Positions 37,420 to 46,523 are shown, counted from the stretch's first letter. The stretch: DNA of 64,000 nt from Mycolicibacterium moriokaense (GCF_010726085.1 NZ_AP022560.1:1984001-2048000), one strand, 5' to 3'. A program made the numbers and translations. The notes: generated from the letters alone by a model not told the origin.

Positions 37420-38035
37420 CAACCCGTTCTTCGCCCGCTTGTGGACGGTGATGTCCGCCCACGAGACCGAGGCCATCCGTCGGCTGCGGCGGCAGAACCT
37501 GGCGGGACTGTCCGGTCGCGTGCTCGAGGTGGGTGCGGGGACGGGAACCAACTTTGAGTTCTACCCAGACACCGTGACGGAAGTCGTTGCCGTGGAGCCC
37601 GAGCGACGGCTGGCTGAAATTGCGCAGCACGCGGCCGCCGCGGCACCGGTGCCCGTCACCGTCAGCACCGATACGGTGGAGCAGTACCTGGCGTCCGGTA
37701 GTGAGCTGTTCGATGCGGTGGTGTGCTCGCTCGTGTTGTGCTCGGTCGAGGATCCCGATCGTGTTCTGCGGGAGCTGCATTCGCTGTTGAAACCGGGCGG
37801 CGAGCTGCGCTATCTGGAGCACATCGCCAGCCGCGGTTGGCGCGCACGCGTGCAGAAGTTCGCCGACAAGACGTTCTGGCCGCGGCTGCTGGGCAACTGC
37901 CACACCCATCGTCATACGGAGAAGAGCATCATCGGCGCCGGGTTCGCGGTGTCGCAGGCGCGGCGCGAGTGGACGATGCCCGCGTGGCTGCCGCTGCCGG
38001 TGGCCGAGTTCGCGATCGGCCGAGCGGTCAAATAA
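37403..38035 (+). CDS. Class I SAM-dependent methyltransferase (METTL7-like)
   Basis: A 210-residue methyltransferase. Motif I is VLEVGAGTGTNFEFYP, motif II ends VVAVEPERRL, motif III-IV is LFDAVVCSLVLCSVEDP and post-motif LKPGGELRYLEHIAS. The profile is that of METTL7/UbiE-like small-molecule or phospholipid methyltransferases. It is translationally coupled to tetR (17-bp overlap) in the mmpL13 operon, so it may modify the substrate of the transporter. Positional equivalent of Rv1147. A 53-nt hairpin repeat follows 3 bp after the stop. Confidence 0.87.
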   Translation: MPETVDNPFFARLWTVMSAHETEAIRRLRRQNLAGLSGRVLEVGAGTGTNFEFYPDTVTEVVAVEPERRLAEIAQHAAAAAPVPVTVSTDTVEQYLASGSELFDAVVCSLVLCSVEDPDRVLRELHSLLKPGGELRYLEHIASRGWRARVQKFADKTFWPRLLGNCHTHRHTEKSIIGAGFAVSQARREWTMPAWLPLPVAEFAIGRAVK

Positions 38036-38037
38036 CT

Positions 38038-38104
38038 GCGATTTGTGTGCATCGAGGAGCGGTGAGCGCTCCTAAACGCACACAAATCGCTGGAATTAGC
38101 CGAG
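38038..38104. repeat. 53-nt nested hairpin repeat, copy 3, within a 67-bp direct repeat
   Basis: 38038-38090 is a perfect outer stem GCGATTTGTGTGC (13 bp) with inner stem AGGAGCG/CGCTCCT. It is identical over 53 nt to 38994-39046, and the similarity extends to 38104 with two mismatches (a TTAGCCGAG end that encodes the last Leu-Gly-stop of the DUF559 gene). Confidence 0.85.
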
Positions 38105-38950
38105 TGCGTGCTTGATTTCGACGATGACTCGCTCCGGGTATTCGGTGAGGTCCAGCCACGTGAAGCGCAGCACTTTCCACCCTCGCAGCGTGATGAGGTT
38201 CTGCCGTTGACGGTCGGCGACGAACACGTCGGCGTCGCTGTGAAATGCCAAGCCGTCGACCTCGATGGCCACCTTCAGTTTGGGAAATGCGATGTCAACG
38301 ACGAAGCCGCCGACCGGATAATTCGCGCGCCAGCCTGTAATGCGATTTCGCTGAAGGAGTTTCACGAGCAGTCGTTCGGCTTCGGAGCGTGCACCGTTCG
38401 ACGCTGCCTGGAGCAGTCGCCGTGCGGCTGGAGATCCGTGTCGTCCCTTGTTGCTCAGGTGCGCGCGCCACAGTTCGCGCAGATCGACGTGGCGCTGAAG
38501 CGCCGCATCCATAAGTGCGGCCCCGCCGCGCATTCGAACGGCGGCTTCGACGACCGTCAAGGCCAATTCGGTGACCCGCAAGCCGTTTCGCTCGACGACA
38601 TCGGTTGGCTCCAAGTCGCGGCGACGCATGCGGACGCCGTCGCGGCGGGGGTGATGGCTCGTCTTGGGCACGGTGACTTCGACGATTTCGGGCGCGAACT
38701 TGGTCAAGCCCTGCCACCACGCCGCCGCCAATCCGCTGGCCGCAGCTTGGAGTCCGTAACCCCAGACCGCAGCTCTCACCCGCGCGGCGTCGGTGAAGGG
38801 GCGGTCGTCTGCGAAGTACACGCCGGGGTAGCAGCGCCGCCAATCGCCGGTTCGCACACGTCGGTTGACCGCGTGCCTGCTCAAGCCGGCACGCCGTGCC
38901 TGTTCGAGCGTGATGACCCCGTCATGCTGGCGTAGATAGTCGGCGACCAC
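38096..38950 (-). CDS. AbiEi-type wHTH plus DUF559 (Vsr-like) nuclease-fold protein
   Basis: About 284 residues. The N-terminal part (DGVITLEQARRAGLSRHAVN) is the winged-helix AbiEi antitoxin-like domain. The C-terminal DUF559 part has a PD-(D/E)XK-like core: SEAERLL, FVVDIAFP and VAIEVDG. A conserved His/Asp-Arg stretch follows (FHSD...RQRQN). Such proteins are multicopy in mycobacteria with unproven roles, perhaps toxin-antitoxin or defence. GTG 38950 is chosen because upstream codons fall into a hairpin repeat, but the frame stays open to 39037, so the start is uncertain. It is bracketed by 67-bp direct repeats. Confidence 0.75.
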   Translation of the reverse strand: MVADYLRQHDGVITLEQARRAGLSRHAVNRRVRTGDWRRCYPGVYFADDRPFTDAARVRAAVWGYGLQAAASGLAAAWWQGLTKFAPEIVEVTVPKTSHHPRRDGVRMRRRDLEPTDVVERNGLRVTELALTVVEAAVRMRGGAALMDAALQRHVDLRELWRAHLSNKGRHGSPAARRLLQAASNGARSEAERLLVKLLQRNRITGWRANYPVGGFVVDIAFPKLKVAIEVDGLAFHSDADVFVADRQRQNLITLRGWKVLRFTWLDLTEYPERVIVEIKHALG

Positions 38951-38993
38951 GCAAGGGGTTGACGCCGCCGACCCCCAATCGGTTCCATTCCCG

Positions 38994-39060
38994 GCGATTT
39001 GTGTGCATCGAGGAGCGGTGAGCGCTCCTAAACGCACACAAATCGCTGGGGTTAGCCGAG
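38994..39060. repeat. 53-nt nested hairpin repeat, copy 4, within a 67-bp direct repeat
   Basis: Identical to copy 3 over the 53-nt hairpin (38994-39046) and for the following TGG, then two mismatches and TTAGCCGAG. The end again encodes a Leu-Gly-stop, here of cobB. It lies between the tandem DUF559 and cobB genes (both minus). Confidence 0.85.
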
Positions 39061-39765
39061 GAGGGCGGGCAATCGCTGCAGCAGTCCGGGCAAGGCCCCT
39101 GCGGCAGTCTCACGCAGCGACACCGTCGCGCTGGCCGACAGCGGCGTGGGTTCCGGGTTCACCTCGATAACCACGGTGCCGTTGGCCACGGCCATCTCGG
39201 CGAGGCCCGCGGCCGGATAGACGATCGACGACGTGCCGACCACGATCACGATGTCGGCCCCCGCGACGGCCTGAACCGATCGCTGCCACGCGTCGTCGGG
39301 CAGCGACTCCCCGAACCACACGACATTTGGCCGGATCATCCCGCCGCACGCGCACCGGGGCGGGTCGACCGTCTCGACCGGTTCGGTCATCTCAGGCAAT
39401 TCGCCGGTATAGGCGGCTTGGCAACGATCGCAACGGAATTCGAACAGGCTGCCGTGCAGGTGGTAGACGTTCTTGCTGCCTGCCCGCTCATGCAGATTGT
39501 CGACGTTCTGCGTGACGACGTGCACGTCGGCGTAGTCCTGCCAGGCCGCGACGGCACGGTGGCCGTTGTTGGGCGCGACCGAGCCCATCATGTAGTGGCG
39601 CCACAGATACCAGGCCCACACCCGTTCGGGGTGCGCCCGCCAGCCTTCCGAGCTGGATATCTCGTAGGGGTCCACCTTGGCCCACAGCCCGGTTTCGGCG
39701 TCGCGGAACGTCGGGACACCGCTCTCCGCCGAGATGCCCGCACCGCTGAGGACCGCTATTTGCAC
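39052..39765 (-). CDS. cobB: NAD-dependent sirtuin deacylase (CobB/SIRT5-like)
   Basis: A 237-residue class III sirtuin. It has [15 protein letters not shown] (NAD site), [12 protein letters not shown] and the catalytic His in YHLHGSLF. Zn ligands are CDRC (first pair) and CACG (second pair). The substrate-binding pair YLWR (Tyr-X2-Arg) within [11 protein letters not shown] is the SIRT5-type signature for succinyl/malonyl-lysine. It removes acyl groups from lysines with NAD. Start is GTG 39765 with no strong ribosome site. By order it matches Rv1151c. It is divergent from a small GntR gene. Confidence 0.9.
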   Translation of the reverse strand: MQIAVLSGAGISAESGVPTFRDAETGLWAKVDPYEISSSEGWRAHPERVWAWYLWRHYMMGSVAPNNGHRAVAAWQDYADVHVVTQNVDNLHERAGSKNVYHLHGSLFEFRCDRCQAAYTGELPEMTEPVETVDPPRCACGGMIRPNVVWFGESLPDDAWQRSVQAVAGADIVIVVGTSSIVYPAAGLAEMAVANGTVVIEVNPEPTPLSASATVSLRETAAGALPGLLQRLPALLG

Positions 39766-39800
39766 ATGACCAAAGTAGCCGCTTAAGCGATACTGAGCAC

Positions 39801-40166
39801 GTGACCAAGTTGGGGGATTGGGTGAACATCGACCACCGGACGTCTGGCCCCCTGTTTGATCAACTCAGAACGCAGATAATCGACGGTGTGCGCGGCGGCC
39901 GGCTGCCCCCGGGCGCCCGGTTGCCGACGGTCCGCGAGCTTGCCGGCCAACTCGGCCTGGCGGTCAACACGGTGGCCCGTGCCTACCGCGAGCTCGAGGC
40001 GGCCGGTGTCCTCGAAACCCGTGGCCGCTTCGGCACTTTCGTCGCCCGCGTCGATCCCGCCGATTCGGCAATGGCCACCGCGGCCAACACCTACGTCGCA
40101 GCGGCCAAGGCGCTGGGCATCGGCAAGGCCGAAGCGCTGCGCTACGTCGAAGCCGCGTTCGGCTAA
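39801..40166 (+). CDS. Short GntR-family regulator (YtrA type)
   Basis: A 121-residue protein made of one winged helix ([42 protein letters not shown]) and a short C-terminal helical tail, the YtrA subfamily layout. These usually control ABC or drug-related operons and autoregulate. The GTG at 39822, with GGGGGA 4 nt upstream, is an equally good start and would shorten it by seven residues. Matches Rv1152 by position. It is convergent with, and overlaps by 4 bp, the methyltransferase gene. Confidence 0.87.
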   Translation: MTKLGDWVNIDHRTSGPLFDQLRTQIIDGVRGGRLPPGARLPTVRELAGQLGLAVNTVARAYRELEAAGVLETRGRFGTFVARVDPADSAMATAANTYVAAAKALGIGKAEALRYVEAAFG

Positions 40167-41005
40167 CCGAACTCCAGCAGCGTCGTCAGCGGCCGCACCG
40201 AATCGAACAGCGGAACACGCTGCACTGCCCACGAGATGGTGTTGAACGCTTTGCCGCGCCCAGGCGGCAGCGGCAGATCGTGCACCGCCCTGATGCCGGG
40301 CACCTCGTTGACGAGGTTTGCCAGCTGCGAGGGCGTCATGCTGAACGGCATCGGGGGCACCCGGTAGCGCAGCGACGGTCGCAGCACCCCGCTGGTGATC
40401 GCCTTGGCGAACCAGGCAGGCGGCAGGTCGAACATCATGCGACCGCCTGGAAAGCGCTCCGCGCACGCGGCGATCAGCCTCAGGGCCTCGTCGGGCTGCA
40501 GATACATCAGCAGGCCCTCGGCGGTGATGAACACCCCGTCATCGGTGGCCACCCGGTCCATCCAACTGAAGTCGAGCGCCGACTGAGCACACATCGCGAT
40601 CCGGTCCGACGGCGGCAGTAGCTTGCGGCGCAACTCGACCATGGGTGGGAGATCGACGGTGAGCCAACGGAATTCATGACCGACATCGGACGCATCGAGA
40701 CGATAGAAGCTGGTTTGCAGACCCTCGGCCAGCGCCACCACGGTGGCCCGCGGATGGTCGGCGAGATAACGGCGTGTCTCGGCGTCGAAGGCGCGCGAAC
40801 GGACCGCCATGTCCTGACGACGGCTCACGCCGAACTTCGCCCACGGGAAATCGATGGCCTCCACGAGTTTGATCGCCATCGGATCGTCGATGATCGAGTC
40901 CGGCCTGCTCGCCTCGGTCGCGCGCACCTTCAACGTCATCAGGGCCGTCTCGGACACCCCGGTCAGGATCGCGCCGTCAACCTTTGCGGTCGAATCGATA
41001 GTCAC
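40163..41005 (-). CDS. SAM-dependent O-methyltransferase, LCMT/PPM family (Omt-like)
   Basis: A 280-residue class I methyltransferase of the leucine-carboxyl-methyltransferase-like family. The SAM motif is [15 protein letters not shown], followed by [15 protein letters not shown] (acidic loop) and the typical [10 protein letters not shown]. It has a close paralogue at 41551 (shared [30 protein letters not shown] and EGLLMYL). Order suggests Rv1153c (omt). I start at GTG 41005; longer open frame upstream overlaps DUF1697. Substrate unknown, probably a small acid or polyketide. Confidence 0.88.
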   Translation of the reverse strand: MTIDSTAKVDGAILTGVSETALMTLKVRATEASRPDSIIDDPMAIKLVEAIDFPWAKFGVSRRQDMAVRSRAFDAETRRYLADHPRATVVALAEGLQTSFYRLDASDVGHEFRWLTVDLPPMVELRRKLLPPSDRIAMCAQSALDFSWMDRVATDDGVFITAEGLLMYLQPDEALRLIAACAERFPGGRMMFDLPPAWFAKAITSGVLRPSLRYRVPPMPFSMTPSQLANLVNEVPGIRAVHDLPLPPGRGKAFNTISWAVQRVPLFDSVRPLTTLLEFG

Positions 41006-41019
41006 ACGGCCGAATGTAC

Positions 41020-41541
41020 CTACCGCAGCACCTTCTCGACGGTGCGCAGGTTGCGGGTGGTCGTCGACGACTTGTACCGCTTCTTGCCCATCGTCTTGCC
41101 GATCGTCGTGTCCAGCGTGCCCTTTTTGGGCACCTGCCAGTAGATGACCCCCTCGCCGCGCTGGATCTTCTCGTCGGGCCCGGCATCCTTGCCGAGCGCC
41201 GCGAGTTCGTCCAGCACATCGGGATCGGTGACAAAGGTGATGTAGGAGTGGCGTCCCTCGACCTCGCGTTCGAACGGGTACCCCTCGGAGATCGTCCGCA
41301 CGGTGTCCATGTCGTACGCCAGCACCCACGCGTCGTAGCCGAACGCGTCGCGCAACGTCTGCGCGGCCTTCTTCCGGACCGTGTCCACCCCGGAACGGCT
41401 GTCCAGCACCACGTTGCCGCTGGCCAAAATCGTTTTCACGTTGGTGAACCCGGCGTCTTCGAATGCCTTGGCCACGTCAGCCATCTTCAGGTTGACGCCA
41501 CCGACATTGACGCCGCGAAGAAATGCGGCATATCTGGTCAC
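41020..41541 (-). CDS. DUF1697 protein
   Basis: A 173-residue protein starting MTRYAAFLRGVNVGG, the DUF1697 hallmark, with a VKTILASGNVVLDS segment. The alpha/beta ferredoxin-like fold has no known biochemical role. It sits between two paralogous methyltransferase genes and is 14 bp from the one at 40163, so it may be co-transcribed with one or both. Confidence 0.85.
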   Translation of the reverse strand: MTRYAAFLRGVNVGGVNLKMADVAKAFEDAGFTNVKTILASGNVVLDSRSGVDTVRKKAAQTLRDAFGYDAWVLAYDMDTVRTISEGYPFEREVEGRHSYITFVTDPDVLDELAALGKDAGPDEKIQRGEGVIYWQVPKKGTLDTTIGKTMGKKRYKSSTTTRNLRTVEKVLR

Positions 41542-41550
41542 AATTCGAGC

Positions 41551-42369
41551 CTAGAACTCCAGCAGCGTGATGCTGGGGCGATGCCGGCGCACGAAGCCGA
41601 GGCGATCCAGGGTCGGCCTGGCCGCCAACTTGAACAGGCCCCGACCCCGCGGCAGGGCGATGTCGCGAGCGGCGCGCACGCCGGGGATGCGGCCGGCCAG
41701 GGCGAGGCCTTCGTCGGCGGAAAGCGCGAACGGCATCGGTGGGGCGATATAGCGGTCGGAGAGCTGCATCCCCTTTAGCGTGCGCCGGGAGAACCAGTGG
41801 GGGATGGAGTCGAACATCATCTGGCCGCCGGGAAAGCGGGCCGCGCAGTCGCGGATCAGACCCAGCGCATCCCCCGGCTCGAGGTACATCAGCAGCCCTT
41901 CGGCGGTGATGAACACCCCGTGCGAGGCGTCGACGCGGTCCATCCAGCTCAGATCGAGCACCGTCTGGGCCACCGGCACGATCCGGTCGTCCTTGGGTAG
42001 GAGCTGCCGGCGCAGCGCCATCACGGGTGGAAGATCGACTGAGTACCAGGTCAATTCGTCGGCCACGCCGGTGCGGTCCAGCCGCCAGAAGCTGGTCTGC
42101 AGGCCCTCGGCCAGCGCCACCACCGAAGCTCGCGGATGGGCGGTCAGGTATGCGCTCGCGGTGGCATCGAAGGCGACGGCCCGCAGCGCATGCGACTGGT
42201 TGGGCTTCCCGAACTTCAGGTAGTCGTAGGAGATCGCGTCGAACAGGGTGACCGCCCGCGGGTCGCGGATCACCCCGTCGGAGCGCTTGGCTTCGCTGGC
42301 GCGGTTGTGCAGTGTCCACAGCGTGGTGGCAGAGACGCTCTCGAGAGTATTGCCGTCGATCGCGGTCAT
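41551..42369 (-). CDS. SAM-dependent methyltransferase, LCMT/PPM family, paralogue
   Basis: A 272-residue methyltransferase, clearly homologous to the one at 40163: [32 protein letters not shown] and [20 protein letters not shown] 42369 fits the paralogue's N-terminus; the frame extends to 42402, which would overlap the divergent F420/PPOX gene. Tandem duplication followed by DUF1697 insertion, or the reverse, is a likely origin. Substrate unknown. Confidence 0.88.
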   Translation of the reverse strand: MTAIDGNTLESVSATTLWTLHNRASEAKRSDGVIRDPRAVTLFDAISYDYLKFGKPNQSHALRAVAFDATASAYLTAHPRASVVALAEGLQTSFWRLDRTGVADELTWYSVDLPPVMALRRQLLPKDDRIVPVAQTVLDLSWMDRVDASHGVFITAEGLLMYLEPGDALGLIRDCAARFPGGQMMFDSIPHWFSRRTLKGMQLSDRYIAPPMPFALSADEGLALAGRIPGVRAARDIALPRGRGLFKLAARPTLDRLGFVRRHRPSITLLEF

Positions 42370-42391
42370 TCGCCCGATGGTAGAGACGTAG

Positions 42392-42844
<453 letters not shown>

Positions 42845-42884
42845 AGCAGGCGACTTGCCTGCGGCAACGCGTTAGGCTGCGGTC

Positions 42885-43052
42885 ATGCCTGATGCACCGG
42901 AAGACGACACCAAACGCAAGTTCCGGGAAGCGCTGGAGCGGAAGAAGGCCAAGTCGGCGGGCGGCGCTGACCACAAGGACAAGGGCGCCAAGCAGCCGCG
43001 GGCGCACGGACCGGTCGAGAATCGCCGCGAGTTCCGACGCAAGAGCGGCTAG
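42885..43052 (+). CDS. DUF5302 small basic protein (55 aa)
   Basis: A 55-residue highly charged protein: MPDAPEDDTKRKFREALERK, then Lys/Gly-rich, then GPVENRREFRRKSG. It matches what I know as mycobacterial DUF5302 (Rv1155A-like). It follows the PPOX gene by 40 bp, with a weak 6-bp hairpin (42846-42862) between. No enzyme motif. Disordered by composition. Confidence 0.75.
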   Translation: MPDAPEDDTKRKFREALERKKAKSAGGADHKDKGAKQPRAHGPVENRREFRRKSG

Positions 43053-43053
43053 G

Positions 43054-44262
43054 TCACCGCAAGCTCGTAGCCACCAGTTCGGCCGATGCACGCCGAGATT
43101 CGCGGGCCTCCCGCACCAGGATCGCCACCAGGCAGATGCCCGCGAGAATCGCCACCGCGACGGCGAAACTGACTCCTGCCGTACGCAGTCCCCAGGCGCG
43201 CGCGGCGAGCCCCTCCCCGACGACCGGCAGCGAGATGGCCACGTACGCGACGACGAAGTAGGTCGAGCTCACCTCGGCCCGGCGCTGTGCGGGTGTGCGT
43301 TCGACGACCGCGGCCAGTCCCCGGCTGAAGCTGATGCCCTGGCCGACACCGGAAACGACGGCCGCGGCGACCAGTCCGGCCAGCGACGAGAATTGAAGTG
43401 CGACAGCCAAAATGATCATACCGGCAGCGAGGATCGCGCAGCCGATCGCCACGGCGCGCTGCGGCACCATGTTGCGAGCGGCCAGTTGCGCGACGGCGGA
43501 CGCCGCGAAGATCGAGCAGGCGATCACCCCGGCGACCGCGTTGTTGTCTATGCCGACGACGTCGGCCAAAAACGACGGAGCGACGGCGGTGAACAGGCCC
43601 GTCACCGCGAAGCCTGCGAATGCCGCAAGGCCGGCGATCACGAACACCGAGCGCACCTCGACGGGTACGGAGAGCCGCTGCACGCCGATAGAGCCTGAGC
43701 GTTGTGAGGTCTCGGGCACCATCAGCACCGCGAGGCCGGCCAGCACTGTCAGCGCGATGTGCACGACAAAGCTCAGGTGCAGTGGTGCGGGCGCGTACTG
43801 AACCAGGATTCCTGCGAGCAGCGGACCGATGCCCAGCCCGCCGATGTTCACGACGGTCGCGACTGCGGCGGCCTTGGTGCGCCAGCTGGGCGGTGCCGCC
43901 TCGATCACGGCCGCGGTGGCCGTCCCGGTGAAGATCCCCGCCGACAGGCCGGACAGGACGCGCCCCACCAGGAGCACGCCCACCGAATCGGCGACCAGGA
44001 AAACCGCGGCCGAGGCCAGGGCGGCGGCGACGCCCGCCAGCAACATCGGCCGTCTGCCGATCGCGTCGGACCACCGGCCGAACACCAGGAGCGCGAAGAG
44101 CACCCCGCCCGCGTACGTCGCATAGATGACCGTGGTGGTGAGCACCGCGAACTGCAGGTTCTCGCCATAAAGCGCGTACATCGGCGTCGGCAACGTCGTG
44201 CCGACCATGATCGCGGCGAAGGCGTAGGCCAGCAGCGGGAAAGCCAGGCGTTGCGAGGTCAC
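43054..44262 (-). CDS. MFS transporter
   Basis: A 402-residue 12-helix major facilitator. Loop 2-3 has FGRWSDAIGRRPMLLAG (motif A: GRxSDxxGRRP) and helix 5 carries GIGPLLAGILVQY, resembling antiporter motif C. This points to drug or metabolite export. The GTG start at 44262 is the only good one. It begins the block between the Rv1155A and Rv1156 equivalents that is not in the M. tuberculosis order as I recall it. Confidence 0.87.
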   Translation of the reverse strand: MTSQRLAFPLLAYAFAAIMVGTTLPTPMYALYGENLQFAVLTTTVIYATYAGGVLFALLVFGRWSDAIGRRPMLLAGVAAALASAAVFLVADSVGVLLVGRVLSGLSAGIFTGTATAAVIEAAPPSWRTKAAAVATVVNIGGLGIGPLLAGILVQYAPAPLHLSFVVHIALTVLAGLAVLMVPETSQRSGSIGVQRLSVPVEVRSVFVIAGLAAFAGFAVTGLFTAVAPSFLADVVGIDNNAVAGVIACSIFAASAVAQLAARNMVPQRAVAIGCAILAAGMIILAVALQFSSLAGLVAAAVVSGVGQGISFSRGLAAVVERTPAQRRAEVSSTYFVVAYVAISLPVVGEGLAARAWGLRTAGVSFAVAVAILAGICLVAILVREARESRRASAELVATSLR

Positions 44263-44300
44263 GCTAGAGAGTAGCGGTCGGGGGCTGCCGGGTTATTCCG

Positions 44301-44357
44301 CGAAGCTGGATCCCAGCAGGGAGTTGTGAGGCGTTTCCCTGCTGGAATCCAGTTTCG
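44301..44357. terminator. 22-bp stem hairpin downstream of the symporter operon
   Basis: 44301-44322 pairs with 44336-44357 in a 22-bp stem with one mismatch and one G-T pair; the loop is 13 nt. It lies 12 bp past the 44369 stop on the minus strand and upstream of the MFS gene. Its length and place suggest a terminator; sequence is unlike the 53- and 50-nt families. Confidence 0.65.
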
Positions 44358-44368
44358 GCGGGGGAGCG

Positions 44369-46033
44369 TCAGTGGCTGACGGCTTTCTCGGCGCCGACTC
44401 CGGTCAGGCAGCGCACCTCGAACTCGGCGGCGATCGCCGGATCGCCACGGTCGGGCGAGCTCAGCGTGCCGACGATGCCCAGGATGAACGCCAGCGGGAT
44501 CGACACGATGCCGGGGTTGGCGAGCGGGAACCAGGCGAAGTCGACGTTAGGCAACATCGCGGTCTTCGCGCCGGACACCGCGGGCGAGAAGATGATCAGC
44601 ACGATCGTCGAGATGAGGCCGCCGTACATGCTCCACAGCGCACCGCGGGTGTTGAACCGCGGCCAGTACAGCGAGTACAGGATGGTCGGCAGGTTGGCCG
44701 CGGCGGCGACCGCGAACGCCAGCGCAACGAGGAACGCGATGTTCTGTTCCGCGGCGAGGATGCCCAGGCCGATGGCGAGGATGCCGAGCACCACCACGGT
44801 GATGCGCGAAACCCGCACCTGCTCGCTCTCGCTCACTGTGCCTTTTTCATGGGCACTTCGCACTACACTCGCATAGATGTCGTGTGCGAATGACGTTGCG
44901 GCCGTGAGGGTTAAGCCAGCGACCACCGCGAGGATGGTCGCGAACGCGACGGCCGATATGATGCCGAGCAGAACCACGCCACCGAGCTGGAATGCCAGCA
45001 GCGGCGCCGCGGCGTTCTGCCCGCCAGGTGCGGCGAGAATCGCGTCGGGCCCGACCAGCGCGGCGGCACCGTAGCCGAGCGCCAGGGTGAACAGGTAGAA
45101 CGCGCCGATGAGCACGATCGCCCAGACCACGGATTTGCGGGCCTCCTTGGCGGTCGGCACCGTGTAGAACCGCATCAACACGTGCGGCAGGCCCGCCGTG
45201 CCGAGCACCAGCGCCAGGGCCAGCGAGATGAAGTTGACCTGCGAGGTCAGTGACGCGCCGTACTGCGCACCCGGTGCCAGCACGTCGCGGCTGGCGACGG
45301 CCTCGTTCGTCGACTGCGAGACCGCGGACTGCGCCGCACCGAGAATCTCGGAGAAGTTCAACCCGAACTTGGCCAGCACCCAGACCGTCATCATGGCCGC
45401 GCCGCCGATCAGCAGCACCGCCTTGATGATCTGCACCCAGGTCGTTCCCTTCATGCCACCGATCAGCACGTAGACGATCATCAGCACGCCGACGACGGCG
45501 ATGACCAGCGCCTGACCGATATCACTGGTGACGTTCAGCAACAGCGCGACCAGGCCGCCGGCACCCGCCATCTGCGCCAGCAGGTAGAACAGGCACACGG
45601 CAAGAGTGGTGGTGGCAGCCGCGAGCCGCACCGGCCGCTGCTTGAGCCGGAAGCTCAGCACGTCGGCCATCGTGAATTTGCCTGCGTTGCGCAGCAACTC
45701 GGCGACCAACAGCAATGCGACCAGCCAGGCCACCAGGAAGCCGATGGAATACAGGAATCCGTCGTAGCCGTACACCGCAATGGCGCCCGCGATGCCGAGG
45801 AAGCTGGCCGCGGACAGATAGTCGCCGGAGATCGCGATGCCGTTCTGCGGCCCGGTGAAAGATCTACCCGCAGTGAAGAACTCGGCGGCGGTGGCGTTCT
45901 TCTTGCTGGCTCGGATCACGATGAACAGCGTGACGGCGACGAAGAGTCCGAAGATCCCGATGTTGGCGACGGGGTTGCCGACGATCGTGCCCTCGGCGGC
46001 GAGGATGCTCACCGTATTGAAGCTGTCGGTCAT
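44369..46033 (-). CDS. Sodium:solute symporter, cation/acetate symporter (ActP-like)
   Basis: A 554-residue SSS-family membrane protein with about 13 helices. SSS features seen are GDYLSAASFLGIAGAIA, GGMKGTTWVQIIKA (TM6-7 motif) and GLPHVLMRFYTV. It takes up monocarboxylates such as acetate or pyruvate with Na+ or H+. Its ATG overlaps the stop of the DUF485 gene upstream (ATGA), the usual yjcH-actP arrangement. Part of a locus with a second SSS/DUF485 pair and a two-component system. Confidence 0.9.
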   Translation of the reverse strand: MTDSFNTVSILAAEGTIVGNPVANIGIFGLFVAVTLFIVIRASKKNATAAEFFTAGRSFTGPQNGIAISGDYLSAASFLGIAGAIAVYGYDGFLYSIGFLVAWLVALLLVAELLRNAGKFTMADVLSFRLKQRPVRLAAATTTLAVCLFYLLAQMAGAGGLVALLLNVTSDIGQALVIAVVGVLMIVYVLIGGMKGTTWVQIIKAVLLIGGAAMMTVWVLAKFGLNFSEILGAAQSAVSQSTNEAVASRDVLAPGAQYGASLTSQVNFISLALALVLGTAGLPHVLMRFYTVPTAKEARKSVVWAIVLIGAFYLFTLALGYGAAALVGPDAILAAPGGQNAAAPLLAFQLGGVVLLGIISAVAFATILAVVAGLTLTAATSFAHDIYASVVRSAHEKGTVSESEQVRVSRITVVVLGILAIGLGILAAEQNIAFLVALAFAVAAAANLPTILYSLYWPRFNTRGALWSMYGGLISTIVLIIFSPAVSGAKTAMLPNVDFAWFPLANPGIVSIPLAFILGIVGTLSSPDRGDPAIAAEFEVRCLTGVGAEKAVSH

Positions 46034-46365
46034 GCCGCACCGCCTTCGAGCTCATTCCGGATCGCCGCGGCGCGCGGGTCGAGTTCACGGTTGGCGAACC
46101 GGACGTAGAGCGCGGTGATGAGGAAGGTCGACGCGAACTGGCCCAGGCCGATCACGATGCCGACGTTGATGTTGCCCCACACCCTGGTGGCCATGAAGTC
46201 ATGGGCGAACGCCCCGAGCAGAACGTAGATCGTGTACCAGAGCAGGAACAGCCCGCTCATGGGGAACACGAAGCGACGCAATCTGCTTCGTAATTCTTGG
46301 AATTCGGGACTGGCCTGAACGGCCAGGTACTCCTGACCGCTGACGGCGGTTTCGGTGGTCGGCAT
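46030..46365 (-). CDS. DUF485 membrane protein
   Basis: A 111-residue protein with two membrane helices (SGLFLLWYTIYVLLGAFA and IGLGQFASTFLITALYV) and the DUF485 pattern EFQELRSRLRRFVFP. DUF485 genes typically precede actP and may assist its assembly or regulate it. AGGAG lies upstream of ATG 46365. ATGA overlap with the symporter. Confidence 0.88.
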   Translation of the reverse strand: MPTTETAVSGQEYLAVQASPEFQELRSRLRRFVFPMSGLFLLWYTIYVLLGAFAHDFMATRVWGNINVGIVIGLGQFASTFLITALYVRFANRELDPRAAAIRNELEGGAA

Positions 46366-46523
46366 CGTGGGCTCCTGAACGTCGATGTGAAGCGGCTCAA
46401 CTGCCGAACCTAGATGAGATGCAGGTCACATACCCAGAGCTAGCGGCGCTGACACGGTGAAGCCCGCAGGCGGTGCGGTGAGCGGTCGGTCGGTGACGAC
46501 GAACGGTGGCCGCTCAGTCCCTG

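Noticed and set aside
38951..39037. N-terminal extension of the DUF559 protein through the hairpin repeat
   Set aside because: The extension would be encoded by the repeat itself and is not part of the AbiEi fold. GTG 38950 starts right before the winged helix, although it lacks a good ribosome site.
42846..42862. 6-bp stem (GCAGGC/GCCTGC) between the PPOX and DUF5302 genes as a terminator
   Set aside because: Too short and with no T run; the two genes are likely co-transcribed.
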